Shown here piece after piece: positions 10,358-22,760 of a stretch of DNA of 64,000 bases (position 1 is its first letter; every line of letters starts with the position of its first letter). The position numbers and the translations under genes are program-made. The notes beneath the pieces were generated by a model. It did not search any database and was not told where the DNA came from. It saw only the letters and a list, made by a program, of their open reading frames with translations. The stretch is from assembly GCA_030278955.1 (NCBI GenBank), contig JAOANR010000014.1:17610068-17674067 (forward strand), given 5' to 3'. Origin of the DNA: Hygrophila difformis (taxonomy: Eukaryota; Streptophyta; Magnoliopsida; Lamiales; Acanthaceae).

Positions 10358-13300
10358 ATGGAGCCATCAGGACCTTCATCTTCGTCCTCTCCGAAGCAAC
10401 CCGAGCCTTGGTAAGCATTCCCCACCCTTTTCGTACGCGAACCGCTGCCCTGTTTTTGCGATTTTGGGGATTCCTGCGTTATTACCCTTGATAATGTGTT
10501 AATGGGCGTCCTCAGGGTTGTTTTCACTTAGTTGATTTTCAGTTTTAGTGGTTCGATGTATTGGGGCATGTTTGGACTGTGATTCCCTGTTCTTATTGTT
10601 AATGGCCGAATGTGGTGTTGGGGTTTGGTACTTTGATTGGTTGATGGAGGGGGCACAAATGGTAGTGTTAGGGGTTGTGGGAATTTTGATTTCATGAAGG
10701 CTAGGGTTTGGCAGTGGTAGATTCCGCCATGGTTATGGGTTTTGAGTTTTGATGTTTCTTTTGCTTTTGTGTGTTCTAGACTATTATGCTCATGTCTTGT
10801 CTGCTTGATCTTGATCTCTCCTGGATTGTTGCAAAATCTTGAAAAAATGAGACTTGATGAACGTAGGAATACTGCATGAGTATCAATATGCTGTTGATTT
10901 TCTTGATTATAGAGCATGAATGATCCTGTGGTTTTTGAAATTGTGAGGGATGAAAATGCTTTTAGTCCCATGTTTTGGCTCGAGTAGAGGCATGATCTTG
11001 TGTTCCTAACTTGCTGTGTTCATAAGTATTGCATGCTAAGATGATCATTTAATGCTCTTTCCCATTTTGGTGTGTCTGTGTTTGTGTGCAGCAAATGGAG
11101 GAAAGTGAGTGTTTGCATTATTTTTGGCATGTTAGTGCACACCAATTCCTTTTCAGCAGTGCACTTTTTCACTAAAAGACAAAAATAGTACTAGGAATTT
11201 TGGTTGACAATGTGTTTTTGTTCCCAATGGAATTAAAGAGTGTGAGTTAAGTAACAGTATTTTGCCACCTCAACTGCTACCTTTTTACAAAAATCCAAAA
11301 ATGGGACCACACACATCCCACTTTTCATTAAATAAAAACAAGTCAACCTTTTCAAAATTAAAAATAGTGTTTGCATTTTCTTGAGCGTTTTAACTGTCCA
11401 ATGACAGTCCAAACAATCCGGAGATAGCGAATCCCACCCGCCACGCCTCCACTGCACATTCCATTTTCGAGCCATCCGTTCCATCTTCATCATCTCAGTC
11501 CATTTTCAACAAGTGCCTCGAACTTGTTTAATAAAATTGGAAAAACAAACTTTTGGGCCCAATGGCCCACTAAAAAGGGAATTTTTGGTCCAATGACCAC
11601 TTCACTTTTATTTTTATATTTCTTTTCATTTTTATTTTATTCCTCCCTTTTGATTGGACTCAATAGCCCAATTAAGTTATCTCCTTCCAGGTCCTAAGGC
11701 ATAATACCTTGCAATTGGATCCTTTAAATAAACTCAGATTAAACCACTTAAATCACATTTCGAGCTTAGCAAAGCTCAAAATGTGAGGATGTTGGTTTTC
11801 ACACCTGAGTAGTATTTTAAAAACTCATAAAATTGTTGGATGCATCTAAGCATTTTGACCTTTTTCAGGAACGCATTGGTAGTGCACTCAGGCATCGGAT
11901 TGCCTGACTGCACATATGAGGAAGCGGGCAACCAGGCCTCAATTGATCGAACAGAGATCAAGGACACAAGAGAGGCCATCAAATCAGTCTATAAAGTGCC
12001 TCTGGATCACACTACGGACGAAAAGTTGAAACTGTCTCCGGGATGGGATGTGCATATCCCTCCACAGGAAAGGTCAATAGTCGCTGCGTCGATAGAAAGG
12101 GACTACTACCACTTCCTGAAGAAGTTTTGGGTAAGGATGATGGGGTATGCCCCCCAAGACGAAAAGACAACTCCTGAGGTCCATCATGAGCGCATCCAAT
12201 TGAGGTTCAGAGAGCACAGGGCTGTATGGAATCGGCATGTGGAGAAGGGAACAAAAGATCCGAATATAGCTGACTTCGACATCATCATCCCGAACCAGAT
12301 CGTAGATCCTCAAGTTCGGATGGCCTTCGAACACAAATACATGGATATAAGTAGGGTTATCAACAGTGGGGCCATCACGATGTACGAAGCATTTCCATTT
12401 AAATGGAACCCGTATCTGTTCGAAGCAAAAGGGCCAGTGGAGCAGAGGTGGATTACAGATCTAGCTCGGGCCAGGCATCGAGAGCTGACCTTCAACCTGT
12501 ACAAGCGCCTCAAAAATGCTGAGAAGTTTGAGCAAAGCCGTAACACCTCACTATTGAACACCATGAGGAAGATGATCAAGGATGCACGCGAACAATGGGA
12601 TGACCTGACCACTGTCTGGGGAAAAGGAAATCCAAGTATCACTGGGTCCTTTCTGGAAGAAGGAGTAGTATTACCTGCAGATGAGGTGCTTGAAACCATC
12701 TTCACACACAGGAAGTATGGACAGTACGGGACAAGCAAAGATGATGAATTTCCCCAGCACATAGCAGTACTTAGGGATCAGCTACAAGTGGATGTACGCA
12801 AAGGTGGCTGGAAACCCAAAAGGAAAAATGAAAGACAGTTCAATTTGCTATCAAAAGCTGAGGCTGGGATGTACCTCACGTATGATTCAGCAGAAGACAT
12901 GTCCTACCTGGAAGGGATTCAAAAGGATCTGGTAGGAGGCATGATAGATCAATACAGGGACTCCTACTGGGACTTGATCATGGAGATGGACAAGTTTGCA
13001 CTGGAATACTGCAACAGCACTGCTAACGGAAAGAAGGTCCTGCACTATAACAACAATGTTCGGAGTAAGTTCTGCTCCAAAATCAAGAAGGACTGGGAGG
13101 ACCAACTGAGGAGAATATCTCAAAGGAGTTTTATTGAGGACTATTTGCAGCGCGCCGAGAAGCAACTAGGCTACGAGGGTGAACCGAACAGGGAAGAAGA
13201 TCCTGACGCTGAAATTGACGCATATTTTTCCACTCCCCCTGAGGCCAACCCACAGCCTACCCAGCCAGCAATTCAAGCTTCAGCTTTGCCGCCTAGAGGA

Positions 13301-16048
13301 CAGACTGAAGCACAAAACGTTGCTACGTCCGAGCCAGTGGTGCAGTCAGCCCAGACTGAAACGACAACATCTGTTGTAGCACCTGCCACCACCAAGGCAC
13401 CCACACAGCCCGAGAAACCTTCCACTGCTGCTGCTACATCTGAAGATCAACCGGGAACGAGGAGAAGGTTGATAAGGTCCGCTGATAAGGACAAGCCAGC
13501 AAGGGCTCCGGAAAAGAAAGTAGAAATCAAGGAACCGGAACCAACTGTTAGGAGAGTGGCAGAGCCCACTGATCCTAAGGACAAAGGTAAACAGCCAATG
13601 CCGCCGCCACCCCCAAAAAAGAAGCACCAGGTGATATCCGATGCTGAGCTGGCCATGAAGATGTACAATGAAGAGCTCGCATCAGCTGGTTTGCTGGATC
13701 AAGTGACAGGTGGTTCGGGAATAGAAAAATTGACTGAGGAAGAACGCCTGGAAATGGAAAGGAAGGCTGCAGAGGAAGAGCAAATCCGAAAGAATATCCA
13801 GCAGACAAAGGATGAAGAAACTGCCAGGAAGATGCAGGCTGAGCTGGAAAGCAGGAAATCTGCAGAGGTTGAGCGGGGTAATGAGGAGGACTTTGAACTA
13901 AAGATCACTGGAGAAGTGCAAGGGCGAGGTTTGAAAATCAAAGAAGAACAACCTCCTTCATGGACTGGCCCCACTGCACATGATGCTGAGACCATCCGAG
14001 GGGACATAAGGAAGAGGCTTAATGAACAAATCGAAACGAGAATCGATGCTGGAGAAAAGCCACATCAAATCGAATATCAGACAAAAGTAGGTCAAGTGAT
14101 CGATCCTCTCGTGGGCACAGCCAGAATTGAAGAATTCATCACGCAAGGAGGCCCGTCGCACCAACCTGAACAGTCAGAAGGGCCACAAGACTCCATAGAC
14201 CCGGTGGCACTGGCCAAAACTTTGGAAAAGCAGCCAGACGACCCTCTCATGACCTCTGCACTTAAAGAAAAAGTTCAAAGAATTCTGACTGAGGCTGCAG
14301 ATGGGAATGATTCGGAAGAAGAAGCTCGGCAGGAGGAACAAGAATTCATGAATCAAATGGCGCCTATTTTCCAACGTCCAGTTGGACGAGCTGCAAGAGT
14401 TAGGGAGGAGGAGGAGGTTGAGGAGGCAGTCGGAGATGAAGTAGCCCAAGGAGAGCGAGAGCCGAGTCAGAGGGGAGATGAGGATGAACCAAGGAATGAT
14501 CAGCCACAGGAGGGAGACGAGCAAACAGACTGGCACTCAAGCGACGACGAATCTGTCGGATCCATTAGGCCAGTCGAGTTTTGGTCCGAAAATACTGTGA
14601 GGCAAAGAATGGGCGTTGCGAAGGGATATGAGAAGAAAAAGCTAAGCGAAGAACAGATCCAGATCAAGTTCAATGGCAGCAAAGAGAGTGCAGAGAAGTA
14701 TAAGAAGCTGCAAAAGATGATAGTGCCAGACAAAGGGTTCAGGCCTGATGCGTTGTCACACCCCACTGTTGAAACTTTCTACAGAAATCAAGAGTGGGGT
14801 AACTTCATGTTGCATCATGACGAAGATGGCTTCGTGGAGCTGACAAAAGAATTCTTCTGCAACATCGATGAAGCTGCCAGAACAACATGGATCCGGGGAC
14901 AAGTGATCAACATTGCGCCTGATTGGCTGAACCAGTTCTTCGGGACCCCAGAGATTCAAAGCGAATTCCCCCCTGGTGAGATCATGACAAAAAGAGCCAA
15001 AACTACTGAATATGCAAAGTATGCAACACTGGCTAACAGCATGACAAGCGTGACCGCCCCTGGACATACATTCAACGCAAAATGGCTGCGAATACAATTC
15101 ATGCCAACCTACGAGTTCTACATGTCTAAGATCCGGCCCAACTCGCATCCGCACACCACATCTGGAAATGTGCTAATGGGATTTGCAAGAATGTGGAGCG
15201 GAGCAAAACTTAATGTAGGGAGGCATGTATTCGAGGTGATGATAACCCGCATAAAGGATAGGCAGGTGCTGTGTTATCCGAATCTGATTAGGAGGATCTG
15301 CATAGCTCAGGGAGTTGATTTGAGCGCTTTCGAGGGCGACACGGTGGTGAAGGTGAACCCACCTATCAGTGTGCCAAGACTTCCCTTGAGTGAGAGTATC
15401 AAATATTCCCTTCCCCAACTATCCGGCAGAGGAGATTCGGACGCTCAATCCTCTTTCATATCGGGTGAGCAGGCATCAAGGAAGCGAAAGAGGCAGCCGA
15501 AGACAAAGAAGGGAACACAAAACACCTGTGCTGATGCAGGACCTTCGAATGTTCGAGAGGAGCCTCCCGCAGACCAAGAACGGACTGAGATTCCAATCCC
15601 GCCTCCGACTCAACCCCAACCTCAGATGCCTCCTCAAAGCCAGAATGTATCCCAGTTCCCTGCTGATTCTCAAACGATTGAGATGGTGAGCAGAATGAGT
15701 CAGTCTATGCTCGAAGGAATGAAATCCATGACTGATGTAATTTTGGCAAGCCAAGAGGGACAGCAGAAAAGGGCAGAAGAGGAGCGTGAAGAGCGAAGGA
15801 GGGAGAGAGAAGAGGAACGCGAGGAACGTAGGAGAGAAAAGGAAGAGAAACGGAGAGAGAAGTTGGAAAAGGAAAGGAGAGACGAGGAATTCAGAATGAT
15901 GATGCTGGAAAAAGAAGAGAAGAATCGAAAAATGGTGGAATCACTGATCCTTAGTCAGACCCAGCTCCTGCAAACCTTACTTAAGAAGATCCCTGATGAA
16001 GCTGGCTCCTCCAAGAAATCAGACGAGAAGAAAGATGGTGATCCCTGA
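10358..16048 (+). CDS. Retroelement-encoded 1,410-aa protein with plant-transposon-protein-like domain (spliced)
   Basis: Join of 10358-10410 and 11869-16048. The first exon encodes 17 residues plus two bases (MEPSGPSSSSSPKQPEP, then TG). The donor at 10411 (TTG|GTAAGC) and acceptor at 11868 (TTTTTCAG|GA) restore a TGG codon and run straight into the long open frame. Residues about 20-440 are a globular, charged region; about 445-600 is Pro/Ala/Thr/Gln-rich; about 600-900 is highly acidic and charged. About 960-1170 (genomic 14700-15330) resembles the 'putative plant transposon protein' domain found beside many plant retroelements, with EFFCNID, WIRGQVINI, WLRIQFMPT and LNVGRHVFEVMI. About 1300-1380 is an Arg/Glu-rich coiled coil. 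There is no zinc knuckle, no D-S/T-G protease and no YVDD reverse transcriptase. It is the only long ORF of the element. Its role is unknown; a Gag-like or nucleic-acid-binding job is a guess. Confidence 0.7.
10411..11868 (+). other. Intron (1,458 bp) in the retroelement ORF
   Basis: GT at 10411-10412, AG at 11867-11868, with a T-rich tract (GACCTTTTTCAG) before the acceptor. It contains no convincing gene. PPT-like copy 2 and its hairpin (11754-11794) lie near its 3' end. Inferred from frame continuity and splice signals only. Confidence 0.6.
11754..11794 (+). other. Hairpin plus PPT-like motif, copy 2
   Basis: CACATTTCGAGCTT (11754-11767) pairs with AAGCTCAAAATGTG (11772-11785) with one mismatch and a 4-nt loop. 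The right arm continues into AAATGTGAGGATGTTG (11779-11794), identical to the 16-mer at the start of the 3' LTR. Confidence 0.75.
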
Positions 16049-16968
16049 CTCCTTTAATTCTGAGCTTAATTGTAAATATCATATAAGAGAATTTCAATTC
16101 ATCCATGCAAGATAGATTTGAATTGCAAATGAAATCTCTTGTAATTGATATAATTACTGCTTTCAGATTGGGATTTTGCAGCCCCAACAACAATCTTTGT
16201 TTTTATCTTTTACTTCTGAAAAGATGTCTGACAGTCCGAGATGAATAAGTGACTGTCAGGCCAAAAATATGCTGTTGACATACTCAGTATGTCAGCAGTG
16301 CCTCTTTACTGCTTTCAATTAAATAACCAGCAAAAGTATGCATAAACTTGCTCTAAATTCACATGTTGAATTTAGGCTTGTGATTAAATTTTCAAACTTT
16401 TAAATTGGGATAATATAATTGAGAACATGCATGACATGAAATCCTGAGATTTTGAGCTATAAAAATTTAATGATGCGATCAGCTTATTGGGTAATAAATC
16501 TGCATGTTAGAGATCTTGATTGAATAAATTGTTGGAATTAAGCTTTGATTGAATTTGCGAATATTGTATGACATGAATCAACCATTCCATGTGAGATTTG
16601 AGCCATGAGTCATTTTTACTCATTCTTTTCTTTGATGTGTGAATCATTTTGATTAAAGGAAACTAGAACTTGCGATTGGGACCGATTCAAGACCATGCCA
16701 TATTCCCAAAATCGAGCATATGATCGAGGCACCTAGAAAACCCAAATTTTTGGCCTTCTTTTGAAATCCAAACCCAAAAATATTTTCCCTTTAGGATTAA
16801 CCAAGTTGAACCTTTAAGCCTAATTTTTCTTTGAAACCCTCTATATTATTCCTAGCCTTACAAAAAGACCAAGAAATTCAAACCCAAGTGTGCAAGGATG
16901 AATTCCATCGAAGGCATTAAATTTATGATCATCATGAAAACTATAAATCGGAATTCTATAAACCGATT

Positions 16969-17027
<59 letters not shown>

Positions 17028-17702
17028 TTGAAGTCCATTCAACATCAATAAATTGCAAATGACAAAGCAATTAGACATAGTCTAATGTCAATGCAAGATG
17101 AAAAGAGAAAAACAAAGAAAGAAACAATGGTGATCATAAATTTTAGATAAAAATGCCAAGCTATGATGGAATTAATTCTTGCCACTTCTTAGCCCAACAA
17201 TTTCCCTTTCCTACCTAGTGTTACAACCGTATGCCCCGTTACAACCCTTAAATAAGACCTCGTGATCTCGATTTGAAGAAATGAGCCGGTGGCGAGTTGG
17301 TCTGATTGCAAGCTTATGGGATAATTTAATTAAATATGATTTTGAGCGTTCATGATTAAACCCCAATTGAGAGTGAGTGGATTTTCCGATTCTCTTATAA
17401 GTGAGGCCCTTTCTCATCACACATGTTCGTGTCATACCTTGATTCTAATTTTTAAATCTTTGCATCTTTCAAACATGACATTCATGAAGGATTAATAATA
17501 ATGTTTGATTTGTAGGCCTGATATAGTGAGCAAGTATCATTTCATTAAACACTGCAATCAAGGGAATTCAATACTTGTAGTTTTGATTGTCTTATCCCAA
17601 TTCAAAAAGAATGTGATTTATGAAGCCACGAAAATGAATTGAATATGTAGAGTCCGTGTTCCGAGGAACATTGACTCTGACTGCTCGGGGACGATCAGTA
17701 TT
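16049..17702 (+). other. Non-coding 3' part of the element's internal region
   Basis: AT-rich with no gene. Two strong hairpins lie just after the ORF: CTGACAGTC / GACTGTCAG (16228-16236 and 16251-16259), and TGACATACT / AGTATGTCA around a single base (16276-16294). A 42-A run (16970-17011) followed by (GAAAA)n lies in the middle. Confidence 0.7.
16970..17011 (+). repeat. Poly-A run of 42
   Basis: Uninterrupted A-run followed by GAAAA repeats. It could be a microsatellite or the tail of an old retroposed piece; no target duplication was identified. The minus-strand Phe-rich ORFs here come from this run. Confidence 0.8.
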
Positions 17703-17716
17703 AAATGTGAGGATGT
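17703..17716 (+). other. PPT-like motif at the 3' LTR junction, copy 3
   Basis: AAATGTGAGGATGT directly precedes the 3' LTR start TG, making the shared 16-mer 17703-17718. It is purine-rich and occupies the polypurine-tract position where plus-strand synthesis is primed. A weaker inverted repeat (ACTG / CAGT, 17679-17698, with ACATT / AATGT outside) precedes it. Confidence 0.6.
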
Positions 17717-20700
17717 TGATAATGGCCAAAAATGACCATTATTTTCAATCCATTTCCGTGTCTTAAACGGGCATTTGATCGCATTCCGGTCTTACATTAA
17801 GTAAGAAAGCAGTCGAATTGGACTGATTTATGCATAATTGTAAAAATAATAAGCTGGTGTGAAAAAGACATAAATATGTAATTTTATTACATATTTATGT
17901 TAGAAAAATCCAAAAACATGAGAAAAAGAAAAGGAAACAAAAAGATGGGAAAAAGATAGAAAAGCCCACAAAAAGAATACTTTTGGCCCATCTGGCCCAA
18001 TCCAGCAGGCCCAGGAAGACTGTTGTCGCGGAAGCCCCTTGGCGCGATGCATGATTCCGCGACAAAGGAACACTCCGCGACCAAGTAGCCCAGATAAAGA
18101 AGAGACCAGCCAGAGCCCCTTGGCGCGATACCTTTGTCGCGATGTGCTGTTCCGCGACAAAGGTCCATTCCGCGACCAAGGTACATTTTTTGAGACACAA
18201 GACCCAGTCGAGAAGCTTTGCCACATGCAGTGTGTTCCGCGACCAAACTTGGTGCTCCGAGACAAAGCTGTGATGTGTGTGATGTCTTGAGACACAATGG
18301 GCTCAAATCAAGGCCCATGAGCTTAGGGTTTCCCCTCTATAAATATGAGGTGTTTCCTTTGAGCTAAAGGTTGGAAGAATTTTAGAAAAACTACACCTTC
18401 TTGAAGACAAGTTGGGGAGTTCAGTAGTTTAGTGTAGTTTAGGGTAGTTAGTTAGGTTTTCTTTTGTATTATTTAATTCATGCACTAGTTAGATATAGTT
18501 TACTGCACTTCGGTTAGATAGCCAGTTTTTATACCTTGTTTTCGTTCAAAAACTTTTGTTTAAAGGTTTGTGGTACTCAAACCATGAGTATGAACAACAC
18601 CATTTAATAAAATGGGAAAACATTCTCCATTTGTGTCCCAAAATCATGAAATGGGTTTCACACCCCATGGATCTTTACTGTTTTCATTTTCCTTGGGTCA
18701 TTTGACCCCTGTTTTTGCATTTTAATGTCGCTGCTTGGTGACTTTCTCTTGGGATAATATTGCATGTTTATGGATGATTAAGCTTAGATTAGGGTTTCTT
18801 AAGTTTTAAGTTTGCTTTATTTATATTTTGTGCAAGCATGTTCTAGCTAGATTCAAATTCTGTTTTGTTATTTTGAGCTTAGTTTAGCTTTTGAATCTGA
18901 AATGGGTGAGATCACACATAATGCATGCCACTGTTCCACTTACTTTTCTGACATATGTACTGAACACACCTTTGTCGCGGAACAACCCTTGTCGCGGAAC
19001 CACGTTCCGCGACAAAATGACACTTTGGCGACAAAGGTGCCAAAGGACATTTGTTGACCATTATTTTAAAACCCTTGGTCGCGAAACAACCCTTGGCGCG
19101 GAACCACGTTCCGCGACAAAATCTTGATTAGCGACCAAGGACCCAAATGCTTGTGATTTTATTCTGGAAGGGCTTTGTCGCGAAGCAACCTTGTCGCGGA
19201 ACCACGTTCCGCGCCAAACTTCTTGTTCCGCGACAGGAATTATGCCTTGTCCAACTTTCTACCTTTTTGTCGCTATGCCCTTGTCGCGGAACCACGTTCC
19301 GCGACAAAAATCTTCTTTACTTAGCGACAAAACAAACCCTAAACTTTCAAAATCCCATTTCTCTTATTTCCCACCCCTTTGTCGCGAAACCTTTGTCGCG
19401 GAGTCACGCTCCGCGACACAAACTCTGCATCGCGACAAAGTGGCACCTTTTTCTTTGCCAATTCCCATTCTCCATTTCACTCCATTAATTAATTGGACCT
19501 TTATATTAATATTTTGAGGTTGAAATCCAATGATCTTAACCCATGATCAATTTGATATAAAGAACTTTGTTCAATTCCCTATTAAAAGATTCTTCTACAA
19601 ATGATTAAACTCTAATGATCTAAGTATATAATCCGGACTGTAATTAATTAAGTAATTATGGAATGAGTGATTATTTAGACCATGAAGAGTAACTATGGAA
19701 TGATTTCCATACCTTGCATGAGAAACCAATGTCTCTCATGCAAGAAGACCCAAAAATATTTTTCTTTTATTTATTTTGTCTTTTCCCGTGTTGTGTGAAA
19801 CAACTAATAAGGAATATATCAGATTAATGTTGGCGGGTATTCCCATATGGATAACTAGCTCGTGATCTGTATGTTAATTATTAGATGTTATTTTGCATGG
19901 TCCGGATAGTGGTCGGTGGACGCCTTGGCGGTTCGTCCATCCGGGATTATAATAGCTGCTCAGCTAACTCCTATCCGGATACAGTTTTATTTTCTTTATC
20001 TTAATTTCAAACCCGAATTTTGAGCTGTAATAGTGTCAAATGATGTCGATCAACATTGCTTGAATAGTATTACAGCAAGAAAACATGTAGGTTTTTCTCT
20101 CGTTTCACAGATAGTAGGAGTCTTGATGATAGCGATCACTGTTGTTAAGATTCTTCTGCTATCTAAAATCTTTCCATCTGGAACAATTGGGGACTGGACA
20201 GCAGATGTTTGCAGTCCAGATCACCCCAGTTGTTTCTGGCAACCTCTTTAGCCAAGATTCTTCTCATCTCCGGCTATTTCATCTGTGTGTCAACTGCTGT
20301 CTAAACCTACCTTATATTTTGGGTTATTTTATTTTACCCTTCTCTATAAAATTATGCATGATATTATTATGTAGATATTGTGGTCGATGTTATTTTGGGA
20401 TCCTTCCCTTGGACATAGAAGTCTTGATTTAAATCAGATGTTTCATAATAAATTTCCAACAAAAATTCCTTTATAAAATCCGGATCTGAGTAAGGGATAA
20501 ATTCGACAGTTATGACTAATTCACATCCGACTGGGGGTTGATTTTGGGAAACTAGAAGCAGAGTCAGCGATTAGGTCTCACCTAGACTGAAAGGGTCTGT
20601 GTTCTTATTGAGAGTCTAGTACCTGAGAGGGAATGATTTTCAGATTTGTTATTTTCCCAAAATTGCTGCTTGTTGGAAATCTTGTATTAAATGTTGCACT

Positions 20701-22258
20701 GGGTTAGATTCCACTTGGATTCCGATAAGGTGTGACAGTTAATACTAGAGGAACAACATTCGGGCCTTGGTTATTTTTTAAGGTAGGGTTGAGTATTCTT
20801 TCAACTGCTATCTTCTTCTGCCAAAGCCTATTTTTGAGTCCCGAGTGAGTGCATCCGGAACGAACTAATTTTATTAGTTCGTTTCATTAGTTTGTATCTC
20901 ATAACAACCCGAAGGGAAGTGAGCACTGTAAGCGGTTCACTGAGAATAGGGAATTCTTGATCCACATCCGGTCATCCTGACTGGGGGCTTTCTTTTACTA
21001 CCAGGGTCAAACTTTCAGAAACCTCCGAGTGATAGGACTTTAAATGCTTTCTTTACTGCTTTCTTTTAACTGCTTCCTTTAGAGGTCACTCGGTTGTATT
21101 GAGAGTTGCGTAACTGCTACTAGGACTGAGAGTTAAGGGATAGTTCAGGGCTTAATTAGACTCTTTGGGCGTGACATGGGGGAATGATAACAGTACTTGG
21201 CACCTCAATAAATGATTTGTCAGGTGTTGCTTGTCCACCACGGATAATTAACATACCTTAGCAATGCATTGCGAGGGTGGTTATGCGTCTGTGGAATCTT
21301 AGAATTTATTTTCTTAAGAGCATGTAAACTCTTACTATAAGTACCTGTCTGTTAAAGGGAACATGGTACAGAGAGCATGAGAATTAGCTAACTGAACGGA
21401 TTATCCCAAGCTAAGATCTGTGTATTAAAATGGAAGTTTAACTGTGTTTCATCTGAATCTTGTCCAATCTTTATTCTTTTCTTCCTGTCCCTTCTGTCTC
21501 ATTTAAATCTGCTTTCATAGAATAATCTTAACCGCTTTCTTAGATTAATTTTATTGCTTCCTTAGATTAAATTTAATTCGCTTTCTAGAATACTTTTATC
21601 TGCTTTATTTTAAATGCTTTCTTAATCTGAATTAGATTCTGTCAAGTAGTTGTTAGTCAAATCACACACTTGATTCGAGTAACCGAGTGGAAAATCTTAG
21701 TCAATGACGTGGGACCTGCTTCTATCGCACATCCTCCAGTGAACGATCCGGTCTTACTATAAATTACTGCAATTTTTGACACCGTGCGCTTTCGGGAGCA
21801 CAGTTTCTTAACTACGAGCAATAAAAAACATGACTACATATACACATATCCTTAATCACAACACCGCCATCATAAATTGGTTTCATTAAATAAAACCTAA
21901 ACCAGGATCACGACTTTTCAGAAAATACTCATGTAGTGGGAACTAGTCAAAAGTTTCATGGCAGGAAATCTTATGGCAAGGCTTGATGAGAAGTATCATG
22001 GTATATTTGCCGGGGATCCTCAGTGTGACAGGCTGAAGATCAACTTATCCCGGTTATGCCATGAGATTTGTCAGCATTTCATGACAGAGAGGACCACATT
22101 GCCATTTGAAATTAAAGCCCCTCACATGAGCAATAAAGTGATAATCTTGACATATCCCTAAACCCTCTCCCGTAAATCATAACTCTTCTCATTTAATAAA
22201 TTTAACCTGGTATAATTTTAGCAAAAGCTCGAGTTAACGAAACTTGTCAAAAGTTTCA
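17717..22258 (+). mobile_element. 3' LTR (4,542 bp) of the large retroelement
   Basis: Same length as 4607-9148 and, wherever compared, the same sequence. It holds palindrome arrays at 18023-18297 and 18971-19440 and the TATA box at 18338-18345. After its last bases GTTTCA only AT follows before the gap. The 5-bp target duplication expected from the left flank (ACTC-type) cannot be checked. Confidence 0.9.
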
Positions 22259-22260
22259 AT

Positions 22261-22760
22261 NNNNNNNNNNNNNNNNNNNNNNNNNNNNNNNNNNNNNNNN
22301 NNNNNNNNNNNNNNNNNNNNNNNNNNNNNNNNNNNNNNNNNNNNNNNNNNNNNNNNNNNNNNNNNNNNNNNNNNNNNNNNNNNNNNNNNNNNNNNNNNNN
22401 NNNNNNNNNNNNNNNNNNNNNNNNNNNNNNNNNNNNNNNNNNNNNNNNNNNNNNNNNNNNNNNNNNNNNNNNNNNNNNNNNNNNNNNNNNNNNNNNNNNN
22501 NNNNNNNNNNNNNNNNNNNNNNNNNNNNNNNNNNNNNNNNNNNNNNNNNNNNNNNNNNNNNNNNNNNNNNNNNNNNNNNNNNNNNNNNNNNNNNNNNNNN
22601 NNNNNNNNNNNNNNNNNNNNNNNNNNNNNNNNNNNNNNNNNNNNNNNNNNNNNNNNNNNNNNNNNNNNNNNNNNNNNNNNNNNNNNNNNNNNNNNNNNNN
22701 NNNNNNNNNNNNNNNNNNNNNNNNNNNNNNNNNNNNNNNNNNNNNNNNNNNNNNNNNNNN
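22261..22760. other. Assembly gap (500 N)
   Basis: Exactly 500 N directly after the 3' LTR. A round number suggests a placeholder of unknown true length. The long ORF spanning it is an artefact. Confidence 0.99.

Noticed and set aside
11091..11103. Possible 13-nt microexon (acceptor TGTGCAG, donor AAA|GTGAGT) inside the retroelement intron
   Set aside because: Including it throws the long exon out of frame and gives an early stop.
16841..17070. Phe-rich minus-strand ORFs
   Set aside because: They are translations of the 42-A run.
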